Assembly (NCBI GenBank): GCA_009929095.1 | Contig: SABF01000103.1 | Coordinates: 1-5,964 of the forward strand | Reading direction: 5' to 3' | From: Erysipelotrichia bacterium | Lineage (GTDB): Bacteria > Bacillota_I > Bacilli_A > Erysipelotrichales > Erysipelotrichaceae | DNA: 5,964 bases | In this document: one piece after another, positions 5,474 through 5,964 of the stretch | Layout: the number at the start of each line of letters is the position of its first letter | Numbering within the stretch: position 1 is the first letter of the stretch | The notes under the pieces: model-generated | What the model was told of the DNA's origin: nothing | Databases searched by the model: none | Seen by the model: the letters and a program-made list of their open reading frames with translations, nothing else | Made by a program: the position numbers and the translations under genes

Positions 5474-5932
5474 TTATCTTCCGCGAAACAGTTCTTCAGA
5501 ATCCAGCACAATCGTAACCGGACCATCATTTAGCAATCGAACCTTCATATCAGCCCCGAAGATTCCCTCTTCAACATGAAAGCCAAGTTTCCTCAGGTAC
5601 TCGTTGAAGTACAGATACAGCTGCCTGGCATGGTCCGGCTTTCCCGCCCTGTCGAAGCTGGGTCTGTTTCCTTTGCGGCAGTCAGCGTACAGAGTGAACT
5701 GGGAAATAGACAGCACCGCTCCGCTCACTGCTGACAGGGCCAGATTCATTTTTCCCTGCTCATCCTCGAAGATGCGCAGTTTCAATATCTTGTCTGCCAT
5801 TTTCTGAACCGTTTCTTCGGTGTCAGAATCAGAAATGCCAACCAGTATCAAAAATCCGGCGGCGATGGACCCATGAACCTGTCCATCTATTGTGACAGAT
5901 GCTTCTGTAACTCTCTGTATGACTGTTTTCAT
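5474..5932 (-). CDS. dtd: D-aminoacyl-tRNA deacylase
   Basis: Dtd hydrolyses D-amino acids (and misacylated Gly) from tRNA, a chiral proofreading step in the cytoplasm. The family works as a homodimer through RNA-based catalysis. From ATG 5932 the protein has 152 residues, the usual size, starting [13 protein letters not shown]. Both active-site motifs are present: S77QFTL (-SQFTx-) and G137-P138 within NDGPVT (the Gly-cisPro motif that screens out L-amino acids). GKMNL (60-64) and RKGNRPSF (86-93) are also typical. An in-frame ATG at 5944 would add MIYK. It has a faint AGGA about 12 nt upstream, while ATG 5932 has no clear ribosome binding site, so the start is chosen by family length and is not certain. 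Only 20-32 bp of upstream sequence are in view, so the promoter and first gene of the operon are not seen. The end is 14 bp from folD. Confidence 0.95.
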   Translation of the reverse strand: MKTVIQRVTEASVTIDGQVHGSIAAGFLILVGISDSDTEETVQKMADKILKLRIFEDEQGKMNLALSAVSGAVLSISQFTLYADCRKGNRPSFDRAGKPDHARQLYLYFNEYLRKLGFHVEEGIFGADMKVRLLNDGPVTIVLDSEELFRGR

Positions 5933-5964
5933 CTTATAAATCATACAATAATACAGTCCTAAGG

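Noticed and set aside
1..5964. Search by eye for tRNA/rRNA genes, riboswitches, CRISPR repeats, insertion sequences, toxin-antitoxin or defence genes
   Set aside because: Almost all of the window is accounted for by recognised housekeeping or transport genes; the gaps are short (about 158 bp at most) and hold only the promoter and terminator elements listed.

Overview
The window is a block of ordinary bacterial housekeeping genes with a few accessory ones. Protein families and gene neighbours point to a member of the Bacillota: a DarA/PstA-type cyclic-di-AMP receptor, a DUF951 (YyzM-like) protein directly upstream of ychF, strong AGGAGG-type ribosome binding sites and sigma-A-like -10 boxes. 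GC content is moderate, by eye a little under 50%. An Erysipelotrichales-like anaerobe would fit, but that placement is an inference from general character only.

Layout. Positions 1-877 (minus) hold the N-terminal two thirds of a MATE-family multidrug/cation antiporter whose C-terminus lies beyond the left edge. Positions 878-964 form a short divergent promoter region with a perfect inverted repeat. Positions 965-2170 (plus) encode the CCA tRNA nucleotidyltransferase. Its 3' end overlaps by 25 bp, tail to tail, the end of a GNAT acetyltransferase gene (2146-2667, minus). Positions 2668-2825 carry the GNAT promoter region and the terminator of the next unit. From 5932 down to 2826 a minus-strand series runs dtd (D-aminoacyl-tRNA deacylase), folD (methylene-THF dehydrogenase/cyclohydrolase), a DUF951 gene, ychF (translation-associated P-loop ATPase/GTPase) and darA (c-di-AMP-binding PII-like protein), ending at a hairpin plus T-tract at about 2807-2772.

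How the genes relate. dtd, folD and DUF951 are tightly packed: the folD ribosome binding site covers the end of dtd, and folD overlaps DUF951 by 8 bp, so they are very probably co-transcribed. ychF and darA follow after gaps of 41 and 84 bp. Each gap region contains a plausible promoter, so these two genes may also be expressed independently. Much of the window serves translation: tRNA 3'-end maturation (Cca), tRNA proofreading (Dtd), one-carbon supply for formyl-Met and purines (FolD), and a ribosome-associated ATPase (YchF). DarA adds second-messenger sensing.

No RNA gene, CRISPR array, insertion sequence, phage gene or defence system is visible. I found no convincing undescribed system. 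The points most worth a second look are regulatory or organisational: the overlapping divergent promoters with a palindrome, the GNAT/cca tail overlap, a possible leaderless GNAT mRNA, the ychF-darA adjacency, and a variant residue in the DarA ligand-binding region.
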